Origin: an uncultured Clostridia bacterium
Lineage (GTDB): Bacteria; Bacillota; Clostridia; Oscillospirales; Oscillospiraceae
Direction of reading: 5' to 3'
Assembly: GCA_947058885.1 (NCBI GenBank)
Contig: CAMSIF010000015.1
Location: 1 to 34,777, forward strand
Length of the DNA: 34,777 nucleotides
Below, one piece after another: positions 1 to 9,069 of the stretch. Position numbers and translations under genes: made by a program. The number at the start of each line of letters is the position of its first letter. The first letter of the stretch is position 1. Below the pieces are notes generated by a model, which saw only the letters and a program-made list of their open reading frames with translations, was not told where the DNA came from and ran no database searches.

Positions 1-923
<923 letters not shown>

Positions 924-957
924 CTATGGTATGATGACAAAGCAGGGTACTCATACA

Positions 958-972
958 GTGTTACTATAACAC
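958..972. promoter_or_regulatory. Palindrome over the -10 box, candidate operator
   Basis: GTGTTA-cta-TAACAC is a perfect 6-3-6 inverted repeat that contains the -10 hexamer. A repressor bound here would block the promoter. It resembles half of a Rex box (TGTTA...TAACA), but the spacing is too short for the usual Rex site, so the regulator is unassigned. Confidence 0.45.
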
Positions 973-991
973 TTTTTTTGTCTTCTGTAAA
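963..991 (-). promoter_or_regulatory. Sigma-A-type promoter of the pyruvate:ferredoxin oxidoreductase gene
   Basis: Read on the minus strand, TTTACA (986-991) and TATAGT (963-968) are separated by exactly 17 bases, leaving a leader of about 65-70 bases before the start codon at 890. The bases over the -35 (TGTAAACGTTATGT) match 12 of 14 positions of the CcpA catabolite-responsive consensus as I recall it, failing at the last two. Catabolite control is therefore only a weak possibility. Confidence 0.7.
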
Positions 992-1142
992 CGTTATGTT
1001 TGGGTCATTTTTCAAAAAATTTTCTTTTTTCCTGAATTGTACAAAAGGGGAGAGTTTTTTTGTCGGATTTGGCAAGTGGGAGGAATTAGAATTCTGTGGT
1101 ATAATGGGGAAATATGATGGAGAAGGGGAGGCGTATCTGCCC

Positions 1143-1440
1143 TTTAGCCCGGGGGCTGCGCGCCCCCGGACCCCGCGGGTACTTTTGCACGGGCAAAAGT
1201 ACCCAAAAACCGCCAGCCCGTAGGGCTGGACCTCTACCCCCGTCGCGCCTTACGTCGCTCAGGGGGATTTTTATTTGGTTACGCTACGAACCGAAAGACC
1301 GCCCTTTCGGCCCAACTTCCCCGGGCCGATGTCAGGCGAAGCTTCTGCGCACCTTGCCCTCAACTCCGGATTCTGGGTGCTATTGCCCTCATGGGCTTCC
1401 AGCCCCATAGATTCTGTTACCCCGGGGTGCCGCTCCAGTC
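1143..1440 (+). repeat. Type I interspersed repeat, copy A
   Basis: A GC-rich hairpin (about 1148-1168) is followed by a perfect 12-bp hairpin at 1177-1204 (GGGTACTTTTGC / GCAAAAGTACCC, loop ACGG), then AAAAACC. From 1212 the sequence matches the reverse complement of the right end of the window (34551-34777): the first 31 bases are identical, and shared blocks follow in order (CGTCGCTCAGGGG, TTACGCTACGAA, GGGCCGATG, CAGGCGAAGCTTC, GCTATTGCCCTCAT, GATTCTGTT). No credible gene lies inside; the reading frames crossing it have no family resemblance. Confidence 0.75.
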
Positions 1441-1460
1441 TTCGTTTAGAAAAACAAGAT

Positions 1461-1731
1461 GGTTCTGTCGGGTCAAAAGGCCGGCAGGCGGAGTTGGTGA
1501 ACCACCAAGGCCGCTGAAGGACGCTTTTTGTTCGGAGGCTTCGCCTCTCTCTTTTCTGCCGCAGTTCGTAAAGTCCCCCGTTTAAAAAAGGGGTCTGGGC
1601 GCAGCCCAGGGGCGTTTTGGTTACTTTGTCGCTCGTGACAAAGTAACCCGCGCCGGAGCGCGGAACTCCCCTTTGCCGACTGCCAAGTCATTTTATTTCC
1701 CCCCTCGCGCCCGAAGGGCGCGAAGAAAGGA
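1461..1731 (+). repeat. Type II interspersed repeat, copy A, adjoining comM
   Basis: The element is a chain of short palindromes: TTGGTG/CACCAA, GAGGC/GCCTC, CTGGGC/GCCCAG, a 12-bp GGTTACTTTGTC hairpin at 1619-1648, CGCGCC/GGAGCGCG and a final GCGCCC/GGGCGC. By eye it differs from the inverted copy at 23721-23981 at only about three positions over about 260 bases. A more diverged copy lies at 32899-33110. Its last bases (GCGAAGAAAGG, to 1730) supply the purine-rich ribosome site of comM. It follows a type I unit with about 20 bases between. Confidence 0.88.
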
Positions 1732-1737
1732 ACCACC

Positions 1738-3255
1738 ATGGTTGTAACAATCCATTCTTTAGGCCTGCAAGGAATCACCGGCTATGAAGTCTCCGTAGAG
1801 TGCGCCCTCTCCGGCGGCCTCCCCGCCTTCGACGTCGTCGGCCTCCCAGACGCCGCCGTCAAAGAATCAAGAGAACGCGTCCGCGCCGCTATCAAAGCCT
1901 GCGGCGCTAAATTCCCCGTCTCCCGTATCACCATCAACCTCGCCCCCGCCGCCCTCCGCAAAGAAGGCACCATCTACGACCTCCCCATCCTCATGGGCCT
2001 CCTCGCCGCCTCCGGCTCCATTAACCCACCTCCCCCCCACGCCGCCTTCCTCGGCGAACTCTCCCTTACCGGCGCTCTCCGCCCTATCACCGGCATCCTC
2101 CCTATGGCTATGGCCGCCGCTCGCTCCGGTATCCGCGAACTCTTCCTCCCCGCCGAAAACGCCCCCGAAGCTACCCTCGCCGACGGTATCTCCGTCTACC
2201 CCGTCAACCACCTCTCCGACCTCCTCGCCCACCTCCATGGCGAATCCTTAATCCCCCCAGCCCAAACCTGGTCCCCTTCCCCTATTACCTCCCCCATCCC
2301 CGATTTCTCCGAAGTCATGGGCCAGGAAAACGTGAAACGTGCCCTCGAAATCGCCGCCGCCGGCGGCCACAACATCCTCCTCATCGGCTCGCCCGGCGCA
2401 GGTAAATCTATGCTCGCTCGCCGCCTCCCCTCCATCCTCCCCGGTATGTCCCGCCAGGAAGCCCTCGAAACAACCGAAATCTGGTCCGTCGCCGGTAAAA
2501 CCGACCGCCAACACCCACTCCTCCTCCAACGCCCCTTCCGCACACCCCACCACACAGTCTCCGCCGTCGCTCTCGCCGGAGGCGGCAGCATCCCCCGCCC
2601 CGGCGAAATCTCCCTCGCCCATAACGGCGTCCTCTTCCTGGACGAACTCCCCGAATTCAGCAAAGACGCCATGGAAGTCCTCCGCCAGCCTATCGAAGAC
2701 GGCGAAGTCACCATCACCCGCGCCGCCGGCAGCATTCGCCTCCCTAGCCGCTTTATGCTCGTCTGCGCCATGAACCCCTGCCGCTGCGGCTGGCGCGGCC
2801 ACCCCTCCGGCCGCTGCTCCTGCTCCGACGCTTCCGTAGAAAAATACGTCAGCCGTATCTCAGGCCCCATGCTGGACCGCATGGACCTCCACGTCGAAGT
2901 CCCCTCCGTCGAATTCGAGGCCATGCGCCGCCGTGAAGCCCCAGAGCCGTCCTCCGCTGTCAAAGCCCGCGTGGACGCCGCCCGCGCCATCCAATCCAAC
3001 CGCTTCTCCGGCACCGAGGCCAGCTGTAACGCCAACATGCTGCCCGCTATGGTTGGCAGCTTCTGCCAACTGGACCCCACCGGTGAAAAAATCCTCCGCG
3101 CCGCCTTTGAACGCATGGGCCTCACCGCCCGCAGCCATGACCGCATACTCCGCGTCGCACGCACGATCGCAGACCTGGACGGCGAGGAAAACATCTCCGC
3201 CTCTCACCTCGCCGAGGCCATCCAATACCGCAACACCGAAATCCTTCGACGCTAA
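1738..3255 (+). CDS. comM: YifB/ComM-family Mg-chelatase-like AAA+ ATPase
   Basis: This cytoplasmic AAA+ protein is related to magnesium-chelatase subunit I. In competent bacteria ComM acts as a hexameric helicase promoting branch migration during natural transformation; in Clostridia the role is less certain. The 505-aa length is normal. A Lon-protease-like ChlI domain occupies roughly residues 15-140, Walker A (GSPGAGKS) is near 217-224, Walker B (LFLDELPEF) near 298, and a cysteine-rich finger (CAMNPCRCGWRGHPSGRCSC) starts near 342, as usual for the family. The start at 1738 is preceded by GAAGAAAGG from the end of the type II repeat. The coding strand is very C-rich and G-poor, which also explains long antisense reading frames. 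It is monocistronic and ends about 120 bases before the regulator gene. Confidence 0.95.
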   Translation: MVVTIHSLGLQGITGYEVSVECALSGGLPAFDVVGLPDAAVKESRERVRAAIKACGAKFPVSRITINLAPAALRKEGTIYDLPILMGLLAASGSINPPPPHAAFLGELSLTGALRPITGILPMAMAAARSGIRELFLPAENAPEATLADGISVYPVNHLSDLLAHLHGESLIPPAQTWSPSPITSPIPDFSEVMGQENVKRALEIAAAGGHNILLIGSPGAGKSMLARRLPSILPGMSRQEALETTEIWSVAGKTDRQHPLLLQRPFRTPHHTVSAVALAGGGSIPRPGEISLAHNGVLFLDELPEFSKDAMEVLRQPIEDGEVTITRAAGSIRLPSRFMLVCAMNPCRCGWRGHPSGRCSCSDASVEKYVSRISGPMLDRMDLHVEVPSVEFEAMRRREAPEPSSAVKARVDAARAIQSNRFSGTEASCNANMLPAMVGSFCQLDPTGEKILRAAFERMGLTARSHDRILRVARTIADLDGEENISASHLAEAIQYRNTEILRR

Positions 3256-3303
3256 CCAGTATAAAATTATAAACAAATCTTAAAATTATGGATAACCTCC
3301 CTG

Positions 3304-3332
3304 TTGTAATTTTCATTTAGATTTGCTATTCT
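3304..3332 (+). promoter_or_regulatory. Promoter of the two-component operon
   Basis: TTGTAA (3304-3309) and TATTCT (3327-3332) have a 17-base spacer and lie about 45 bases upstream of the response regulator start. Two direct copies of TAAAATTAT (3262-3270 and 3281-3289) lie just upstream. They might bind the regulator itself, but their 19-base period is not the usual 11 or 22 of OmpR-type boxes. Confidence 0.6.
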
Positions 3333-3376
3333 GTGAAAAAGACCAGCTTCGCCAACCACAGAAAGAAGGCACATAC

Positions 3377-4039
3377 ATGATAAAAATCTTAATCGTAGAG
3401 GATGAACGGCCTATCGCAGACCTGCTGGACATGTCCCTGACTGCGGCGGGATACTGCTGCGAGTGCCTGGACAACGGCGTCGCCGCCGCCGACGCGGTGG
3501 AAAAACAACGCTACGACCTCATCCTCCTGGACGTCATGCTTCCCGGTATCGACGGCTTTGAGCTGATGGAATTCCTGGCCCCGCTCGAAATCCCCGTTAT
3601 CTTTATTACCGCCCGCAGCGCACTCAAGGACCGCATCAAAGGCCTCAAACTGGGCGCTGACGACTACATTGTAAAACCTTTTGAAATCGCGGAGCTCCTC
3701 GCCCGGGTGGAAACTGTCCTTCGCCGCTACCACAAAACTGAAAGCCGAATCGTCCTGGACGACGTGGTAGTGGACACCCAGTCCCGCGTTGTCACCAAAG
3801 CCGGAGCCCCCATCTCCCTCACCGCAAAAGAATACAACCTCCTTCTCCTCTTTTTGCAGAACAAAAATATCGCCCTCTTCCGTGAAACTATCTACGAGCG
3901 GGTTTGGGAAAACGACTACATGGGCGACAGCCGCACCGTGGACCTGCACGTCCAACGTCTCCGCAAAAAATTGGGCTGGCAGGAACGAATCGCGGCAGTC
4001 TATAAGGTGGGCTACCGCTTGGAGGTAAAAGATTCATGA
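3377..4039 (+). CDS. OmpR/PhoB-family response regulator
   Basis: DNA-binding half of a two-component system, phosphorylated by the kinase encoded immediately downstream. The receiver domain (residues 1-115) has the acidic pair E8/D9, phospho-acceptor D52 (LILLDVMLPG), T77 and K99. The C-terminal winged-helix domain (about 125-220) contains LTAKEYNLL and ends DSRTVDLHVQRLRKKLG...VGYRLE. Total 220 aa, standard for the family. I chose the ATG at 3377 because MIKILIVEDE is the canonical beginning and AAGAAGG precedes it; the frame is open upstream to 3323 but without a ribosome site. The stop overlaps the kinase start as ATGA, indicating translational coupling. The signal and target genes are unknown. 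Confidence 0.95.
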   Translation: MIKILIVEDERPIADLLDMSLTAAGYCCECLDNGVAAADAVEKQRYDLILLDVMLPGIDGFELMEFLAPLEIPVIFITARSALKDRIKGLKLGADDYIVKPFEIAELLARVETVLRRYHKTESRIVLDDVVVDTQSRVVTKAGAPISLTAKEYNLLLLFLQNKNIALFRETIYERVWENDYMGDSRTVDLHVQRLRKKLGWQERIAAVYKVGYRLEVKDS

Positions 4040-5451
4040 AATTCACCTGGAAGGTGACCTTTACCGCCCTTTGCATCCTGGTCCTCTCAGTCAGTACCGG
4101 CAGTTACCTGCTGATCTCCCTCTCGTTCCAGTCCGCCCTGAAGCGGGAACTGGCCGTTGCCCAGGAAGAAATGCAGATGCTCCGCATCTCCTACGAGGCT
4201 GTCTGCAACGCAAGAGGCGTAACCTTGGAAAACGTGAACGGATGGACACGGGCCCTCCAGCGCACCCTGGAAGAAACCTACCTGGCGGACCACCAGTTTC
4301 GGGTCAGCACACAGGCGGGCGTTCAGGTCTATTCTACCTTGGACTCCGGCAGCGACCAGGAACTGCTCTCCAGCATCGACAGCCTTTCTACCGGCTACGT
4401 TGTCCGCCAAGACCCCCGTACCAACCGGGTGCTGGTCCACTGCGCAGGGCCGGTCTCTCTGCCGGACGGCGTCCTATATATGGAGACTGTCCGGGACATC
4501 TCCAGCCTCTTTACTGACCGGCAAATTCACTATCAGGTCTACCGTTGGATACTGCTCTTAGTGGTAGGCGCGGGAAGCGCGGTGATGTTCTTCCTCTCCT
4601 ACCTCCTCACCATGCCCATCCGCAGCCTGGGCCGGGTTACCAACCAGCTGGCCCAGGGCGACTACACCCCCCGCGCCCGCGTGTCCAGCGGCGACGAGAT
4701 TGGCGAGCTGGCCGCAAACTTCAACCGCATGGCCTGCGCCATTGAGAAAAATATTCAGGAACTGGAGGACGCCGCCCGGCGGCAGGAGGACTTCACCGCC
4801 AGTTTTGTCCACGAGCTGAAAACACCCTTGACATCCATCATCGGCTACGCGGATATGCTCCGTTCCGGCAACCTGGACGAATCCCGCCGCTTCAAGGCCG
4901 CCAGCTACATCTTCTCCGAAGGCAAGCGGCTGGAAAACCTCTCCCTGGCCCTCATGAGCCTGCTGGTTGTGGGGCATAGCGCGGCAGACGCCAAGTCCGT
5001 AAATATGGCCCGGCTCTGCGCCGAGGCGGGCCGTATCAGCCAGCCCGCCATGCGAAAAAAGGGCGTGGAGCTGATCGTGCGGGCAGAGGAGGGCTCCCTG
5101 TTGGGGGATGCGGCTCTCCTGCAAACGCTTATTTTAAACCTGCTGGACAACGCCCGGAAGGCGTCAGATCCCGGCAAAACCGTCCTGCTGGTGGGCGAAG
5201 TCCTGGACAGTGGCTACCGCCTGACCGTGACAGATCAAGGACAGGGCATCCCGGCGGAGGAACTGAGTAAAATCACCGAGGCGTTCTACATGGTGGACAA
5301 ATCCCGTTCCCGGGCCGAGGGCGGCGCAGGGCTGGGGCTGGCCTTGTGCAAGGAAATCGCCGCCCTGCACAGCGGGGAACTGCGCTTCGACAGCCAAGTG
5401 CTTCAGGGCACGACGGTAACCGTAGAGCTGGGAGGTGTGAAGTGTGCGTAA
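4036..5451 (+). CDS. Membrane sensor histidine kinase with HAMP domain
   Basis: Partner of the preceding regulator. The 471 residues contain a first transmembrane helix at about 5-30, an extracytoplasmic sensor region of about 135 residues, a second helix at about 170-192, and HAMP (about 190-245). HisKA follows with the phosphorylated H259 in FVHELKTPL, then a HATPase domain with N-box NLLDNARKA (about 368), G1 DQGQGIP and G2 GAGLGLALCKEI. The layout matches classical EnvZ/PhoR-like kinases. The start overlaps the regulator stop by 4 bases, and the end overlaps the next gene by 8, so the three genes form one operon. No family-specific ligand motif is visible in the sensor domain. Confidence 0.94.
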   Translation: MKFTWKVTFTALCILVLSVSTGSYLLISLSFQSALKRELAVAQEEMQMLRISYEAVCNARGVTLENVNGWTRALQRTLEETYLADHQFRVSTQAGVQVYSTLDSGSDQELLSSIDSLSTGYVVRQDPRTNRVLVHCAGPVSLPDGVLYMETVRDISSLFTDRQIHYQVYRWILLLVVGAGSAVMFFLSYLLTMPIRSLGRVTNQLAQGDYTPRARVSSGDEIGELAANFNRMACAIEKNIQELEDAARRQEDFTASFVHELKTPLTSIIGYADMLRSGNLDESRRFKAASYIFSEGKRLENLSLALMSLLVVGHSAADAKSVNMARLCAEAGRISQPAMRKKGVELIVRAEEGSLLGDAALLQTLILNLLDNARKASDPGKTVLLVGEVLDSGYRLTVTDQGQGIPAEELSKITEAFYMVDKSRSRAEGGAGLGLALCKEIAALHSGELRFDSQVLQGTTVTVELGGVKCA

Positions 5452-6373
5452 GTATCTATCGGTCCTGGCTGCTCTGGTACTGGTGGCAGCGGCGGTTTTC
5501 CTGCCCGCCCAGCTCTCCCAGTGGACGGACCAGCAGCTCATGGACGAGCCGCACATCACCCAGCATGAGGAGCGCGACAGCTTTGCGGAAAGCCTACAGC
5601 TGACAGTGGGGGAAAAGCTGCTCCTCCTGCGCAGTGAATCCCTGGCCAGCATGGAGGCGGGCTGGTCCACGGTTTGGGGCCTGCTCACCTTGCCAAAATC
5701 GGGCGAAGCCGCCTCCATTGAACACGGAAGGGCGGAATTTCAACAGGAATTCGCAGAGGTCCACGCGAGTGACATATATCTGGATGACAACGGGGACATG
5801 ATAGCCGAAGAGGAGTCCCAAATGCTGGATGAGCTTTTTGAAATGTCGGACCAGCGGTTACTGTCGGTTTGGTCTGAGCTGCGGGCCCTCCAAAGCCTGG
5901 GCGGCCTTCCGCTCCTCTGGGAGCCGGGCAGCCAGGTGGAGTACGCCTACGCCGGAGACATCCTCTATGTGGACAGCTCCACCAGTGTAAGCTTTCAGGC
6001 CTACACCATCCACCTTGCCTGCGACCCCTACACCCTGAACCTGACTGTGGATAAGCAGTCGGGCCGGATTCTCCGGTTCGGCCTGGAATGGAGCGCCGGC
6101 ACCCGCCTTAACTGGGGGCTGCGGGGGGCGGGCGGCTTCGGCCCCGCCTGGCGGGACTACTGGCGGATGGATTCCGTCAACTCCAGCTGGTACACTCCCT
6201 ATGTGCAGGAAATCCTGGAGAGTTCGGAGGAATCCCTCTGGAAAAACGGAGAATATAACGCTAATGGACAGGTTGTTTTCTCCTACGACGGCCAAAGCCT
6301 TTCTGTCAATCTGGCAAATCTGGTGACCTACAAGCGGGGCGGATTTCTCTTCTGGAATACGGGCATAGCATGA
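5444..6373 (+). CDS. Exported protein of unknown function in the two-component operon
   Basis: I do not recognise this 309-aa protein. It begins at a GTG overlapping the end of the kinase gene by 8 bases, with GGAGG at 5431-5435 as ribosome site. Residues 1-22 (MRKYLSVLAALVLVAAAVFL) form a signal peptide or single membrane anchor without a lipobox cysteine. The rest is soluble, acidic and rich in aromatic residues, with a middle region (about 165-215) containing alternating hydrophobic stretches suggestive of beta structure. Its tight coupling suggests an extracytoplasmic accessory factor that modulates the sensor, or a co-regulated effector; this is inference from position only. No catalytic motif is evident. 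Confidence 0.75.
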   Translation: MRKYLSVLAALVLVAAAVFLPAQLSQWTDQQLMDEPHITQHEERDSFAESLQLTVGEKLLLLRSESLASMEAGWSTVWGLLTLPKSGEAASIEHGRAEFQQEFAEVHASDIYLDDNGDMIAEEESQMLDELFEMSDQRLLSVWSELRALQSLGGLPLLWEPGSQVEYAYAGDILYVDSSTSVSFQAYTIHLACDPYTLNLTVDKQSGRILRFGLEWSAGTRLNWGLRGAGGFGPAWRDYWRMDSVNSSWYTPYVQEILESSEESLWKNGEYNANGQVVFSYDGQSLSVNLANLVTYKRGGFLFWNTGIA

Positions 6374-6478
6374 TGGAGCGGCAAAATTTACAAAAACGAT
6401 GCAATGGTGATACCCGCCGGATACCGGACAGGGTTAATCTTGCAGAACACAAAAGCAACTAAAGGAGGACCCAATTCC

Positions 6479-7504
6479 ATGCAACGCTATCAAGGACGCA
6501 GGCGTAAACGCGGCGTCTATATTGGACCGGCCCACATCCTTCTGCTTCTGCTGGTGGTGGCAATCGTTGGTCTGGGCCTGTTTATGCTCAGCCGCGCCGG
6601 GGGGGACAAGAAACCCGAGCCGCCGGTGGACAATGACAGTACGCAGACGCCCTCTGCTGACGGTAAGGACAACTCTTCTGGCGGCAGTGACCCGCTGCCC
6701 GGCAGCCTGACCACCACGTCCGGCATACCCTGCACATTGACAGACCTGGGGGCGGATGCCGTCTACACCGGAGATCTGGTTCTGGTGAACAACTGGACTT
6801 TCTTCCATTTCCCGGCGGACCAGGAACAGCAGCTGCGGTGTGTTCTGGACAACAAAACGGGCAGCTATTTCGTCAAAGATTCCACTGTAAACCTTCTCCC
6901 TCACGCCCTGGATGCCCTCAACGCCATGATGGATGCCTTTCATGCTCAGGGGGGTAGTAAGAGCGTCAATGTAGTTGCGGGCCACCGCACCGAGGAATTT
7001 CAGCAGCACCTTTTCGACCAGAGCGCGGAGCGCAACGGCTTAGAGCACGCGGAGAAGTATGTAGCCAAGCCCGGAGGCAGTGAGCATCATACCGGACTGG
7101 TGGTGGACTTTTCCATCCTCCACAGCGACGGTTCCAGCGAGGAGTACAAGGGAGCAGGGGAGTACGCCTGGATTAACGAAAACTGCCAGAATTATGGTTA
7201 TGTGGTTCGTTACGAGACAGGCAAAGAGGACCTGACCGGCATCTGGGACGAGCCTTGGCACTTCCGCTACATTGGTATTCCCCACGCTGTCGAGGCGGCG
7301 GCGAGGGATCTCTGTTTGGAGGAGTACATTGACTATCTCAAGCAGTTCACCTTCGACAAGGATCACCTGACCATCCAGTGCGGCGATGGAACCTATGAAG
7401 TTTGGTATGCCCAGGGGACGCAGGCTTATATTCCCGATAGTGGGGAATATACTGTCTCCGGCAACAATGTGGACGGCGTGGTAGTGACCTGCAAGGTCCA
7501 ATAA
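6479..7504 (+). CDS. Membrane-anchored D-alanyl-D-alanine carboxypeptidase, VanY/M15B family
   Basis: Zinc peptidase that trims the terminal D-Ala from peptidoglycan stem peptides outside the membrane. The 341 residues start with a basic stretch, a transmembrane anchor at about 19-38, a low-complexity linker (about 40-80), then the catalytic domain. The M15 signature is S201-E-H203-H-T-G-L-V-V-D210 (zinc ligands H203 and D210) and E258-P-W-H261 (catalytic Glu and third ligand), preceded by AGHRTEEFQQ. The ATG at 6479 is chosen over an upstream in-frame ATG because AAAGGAGG lies at 6461-6468. It follows the two-component operon by about 105 bases and may be co-transcribed. No van cluster is present, so a housekeeping role in cell-wall turnover is more likely than glycopeptide resistance. 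Confidence 0.9.
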   Translation: MQRYQGRRRKRGVYIGPAHILLLLLVVAIVGLGLFMLSRAGGDKKPEPPVDNDSTQTPSADGKDNSSGGSDPLPGSLTTTSGIPCTLTDLGADAVYTGDLVLVNNWTFFHFPADQEQQLRCVLDNKTGSYFVKDSTVNLLPHALDALNAMMDAFHAQGGSKSVNVVAGHRTEEFQQHLFDQSAERNGLEHAEKYVAKPGGSEHHTGLVVDFSILHSDGSSEEYKGAGEYAWINENCQNYGYVVRYETGKEDLTGIWDEPWHFRYIGIPHAVEAAARDLCLEEYIDYLKQFTFDKDHLTIQCGDGTYEVWYAQGTQAYIPDSGEYTVSGNNVDGVVVTCKVQ

Positions 7505-7548
7505 CGAATCTCAAGGGCAGAACCGCCCCAAGTATAGTTTTTCTTTTG

Positions 7549-7578
7549 ATACTTTTCTTTTTTCAAAAAGAAAAGTAT
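7549..7578. repeat. Solitary TACTTT hairpin between VanY-like gene and tadA
   Basis: Perfect inverted repeat: ATACTTTTCTTTTT, central dinucleotide TC, then its complement, 14 bp per arm. On the minus strand it is followed by CAAAAGAAAAACT. It shares the core TACTTT...AAAGTA and the adjacent CAAAA with the palindromes at 1177, 1619, 19352, 22314, 23801 and 32918. It lies between two co-directional genes and lacks a proper U-run, so it is not a convincing terminator. Confidence 0.8.
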
Positions 7579-7599
7579 GTATGCCGGAGAGGAGGCACC

Positions 7600-8052
7600 A
7601 TGCAGGAAGAATATATGCGGCAGGCTCTCACCCTGGCCCATGAGGCCGCCAGGGACGGGGAAATTCCCGTAGGATGCGTAATTGTCCGGGAAGGGGAGGT
7701 AGTAGGCCGGGGGCGTAACCGCCGGGAGCAGAAGCAGAGCGCCCTTTCCCACGCGGAGATAGAGGCCATCGCTGACGCAAATCGGAATCTGGGTTCCTGG
7801 CGGCTGGAGGATTGCGCGTTATTTGTGACGCTGGAACCCTGTCCGATGTGCGCTGGAGCTATTTTGAACGCCAGAATTCCGAAACTCTTTTTCGGTGCCC
7901 GGGACCCGGCCATGGGCGCTTGCGGCGGGGTGATGAATCTCTTTATGGAGGATTTCCCCAATCCGCCCGCAATAGTCGGCGGAATTCTGGAAAGCGAATG
8001 CCGGGATGCGCTGGCCCGGTTCTTCCGGGACCTGCGCGGAACAGGAAAATAG
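7600..8052 (+). CDS. tadA: tRNA adenosine(34) deaminase
   Basis: Converts the wobble adenosine of tRNA-Arg(ACG) to inosine in the cytoplasm. The 150-aa protein has the zinc deaminase motifs H51-A-E53 (SHAEIEAI) and P80-C81-P-M-C84 (LEPCPMCAGAI), and ends with the FFRDLR-type helix typical of TadA. GAGAGGAGG precedes the ATG at 7600; upstream in-frame codons run into the palindrome at 7549-7578 and are unlikely to be translated. The next gene starts 13 bases after the stop, indicating an operon. Confidence 0.95.
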   Translation: MQEEYMRQALTLAHEAARDGEIPVGCVIVREGEVVGRGRNRREQKQSALSHAEIEAIADANRNLGSWRLEDCALFVTLEPCPMCAGAILNARIPKLFFGARDPAMGACGGVMNLFMEDFPNPPAIVGGILESECRDALARFFRDLRGTGK

Positions 8053-8065
8053 GGAGGTACTTTCA

Positions 8066-8230
8066 ATGGAACCAGTGTATTATACTGTCCAGACGATTAA
8101 CGGCGATTACGCCTACCTCGTCAGCGACAGCGGCGTAGAAAATCAGGTGGCTATGTTTTTGCTCCCTGATGGCACGGATATTGGAAGCCGGCTGCTGTGG
8201 GAAAATTTTGAATGGTCGATGATTGAATAG
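8066..8230 (+). CDS. Small conserved-looking protein of unknown function (54 aa)
   Basis: Begins MEPVYYTVQTINGDYAYLVS and ends ENFEWSMIE. The GGGAGG ribosome site at 8052-8057 lies 8 bases before the ATG, so I treat it as a real gene. The sequence is acidic and rich in Tyr and Val, with a pattern consistent with a small beta-barrel or beta-sheet fold; no signal peptide or membrane helix is seen. It is packed between tadA and the inositol-phosphatase-family gene in one operon. I do not recognise a named family. Confidence 0.7.
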   Translation: MEPVYYTVQTINGDYAYLVSDSGVENQVAMFLLPDGTDIGSRLLWENFEWSMIE

Positions 8231-8241
8231 AGGAGTTCTAT

Positions 8242-9006
8242 ATGCTGGAAAATATATCTCAAATTGTACGCCAAGCCGGAGACATCGTCCTCTCCGCCCA
8301 CGACGTTGCCGCTCAGACCCACGAAAAATCTTCCGCCGCCGACCTGGTAACAGACTACGACCTCGCTGTGGAAAACTTTTTAAAGGAACACCTCCCCCCG
8401 CTGGTCCCCGGCTCCATCTTTTTCGGCGAGGAGGAAACGGAAAACGCCGACCCCAGCAAAGGTTGGGCCTTTATCGTAGACCCCATTGACGGCACAACAA
8501 ATTTCGTCCGCAGCCTACAGCAGAGCGCCGTCTCCGCAGCCCTGGCAAAGGACGGCGTGGTAGAATACGCCGTTGTCCTGGATCCCTATAAAAACGAACT
8601 TTTCTCCGCCAGACGCGGCGGCGGCGCCTTTCTCAACGGCCTCCCAATCCGCGTCAGCGGCCGTCCCCTTGCTGAGGGCGTGTTCGGTATGGGTACCGCC
8701 CTATACAAACGGGAATACCTCGAGCCTACCATGCGCTTAACAGAACAGCTCTTCAAACGCAGCTGTGATTTCCGCCGGCTGGGCGCCGCCGCCCTGGACC
8801 TCTGCAACGTGGCCTGCGGCAGGCTCGACGCCTTTTTTGAGTACAGCCTCTGCCCCTGGGACTACGCCGCCGCCAGCCTTATCATCACCGAGGCCGGAGG
8901 GTATATCTCTACCTTGGAAGGCCAGCCCATGCCCATCGCCCACCGTGCCAGCTGCTGGGCCAGCAACGCTGTAAACAAGGATATCCTACAGGAGCTGGAA
9001 ATTTGA
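8242..9006 (+). CDS. suhB: Inositol monophosphatase family protein
   Basis: Mg-dependent sugar/inositol phosphate phosphatase of the IMPase/SuhB superfamily. The 254-aa length is usual. Metal-binding motifs are visible: GEEE near 61-66, D80-P-I-D83-G-T-T-N-F, and the C-terminal PWDYAAASLIITEAGG near 207-222. AGGAG lies 5-9 bases before the ATG, and the gene starts 11 bases after the preceding small ORF. The natural substrate in Clostridia cannot be read from sequence: inositol-1-phosphate, a histidinol-phosphate-like compound or 3'-phosphoadenosine-5'-phosphate are alternatives in this superfamily. The symbol is tentative. Confidence 0.9.
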   Translation: MLENISQIVRQAGDIVLSAHDVAAQTHEKSSAADLVTDYDLAVENFLKEHLPPLVPGSIFFGEEETENADPSKGWAFIVDPIDGTTNFVRSLQQSAVSAALAKDGVVEYAVVLDPYKNELFSARRGGGAFLNGLPIRVSGRPLAEGVFGMGTALYKREYLEPTMRLTEQLFKRSCDFRRLGAAALDLCNVACGRLDAFFEYSLCPWDYAAASLIITEAGGYISTLEGQPMPIAHRASCWASNAVNKDILQELEI

Positions 9007-9069
9007 CGGAACCGCTCCATTGTGTTATCATATCTCCGCTACCATCTGTTGGAAAAGGAGTTTTTTGCC

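Noticed and set aside
958-972. Rex-type redox operator
   Set aside because: The half-sites are separated by 3 bases, whereas the Rex consensus needs a longer spacer between the TGTTA and TAACA cores.
1114-1778. Several overlapping short frames in the repeat upstream of comM
   Set aside because: They occur on both strands, reflect the GC-rich palindromic repeat, and the same peptide strings recur at 23632-23976 only because the DNA is repeated.
6479-7504. Vancomycin-resistance gene vanY
   Set aside because: The catalytic family is right, but no vanH/A/X or linked VanRS-type set is present, so a housekeeping carboxypeptidase is more likely.
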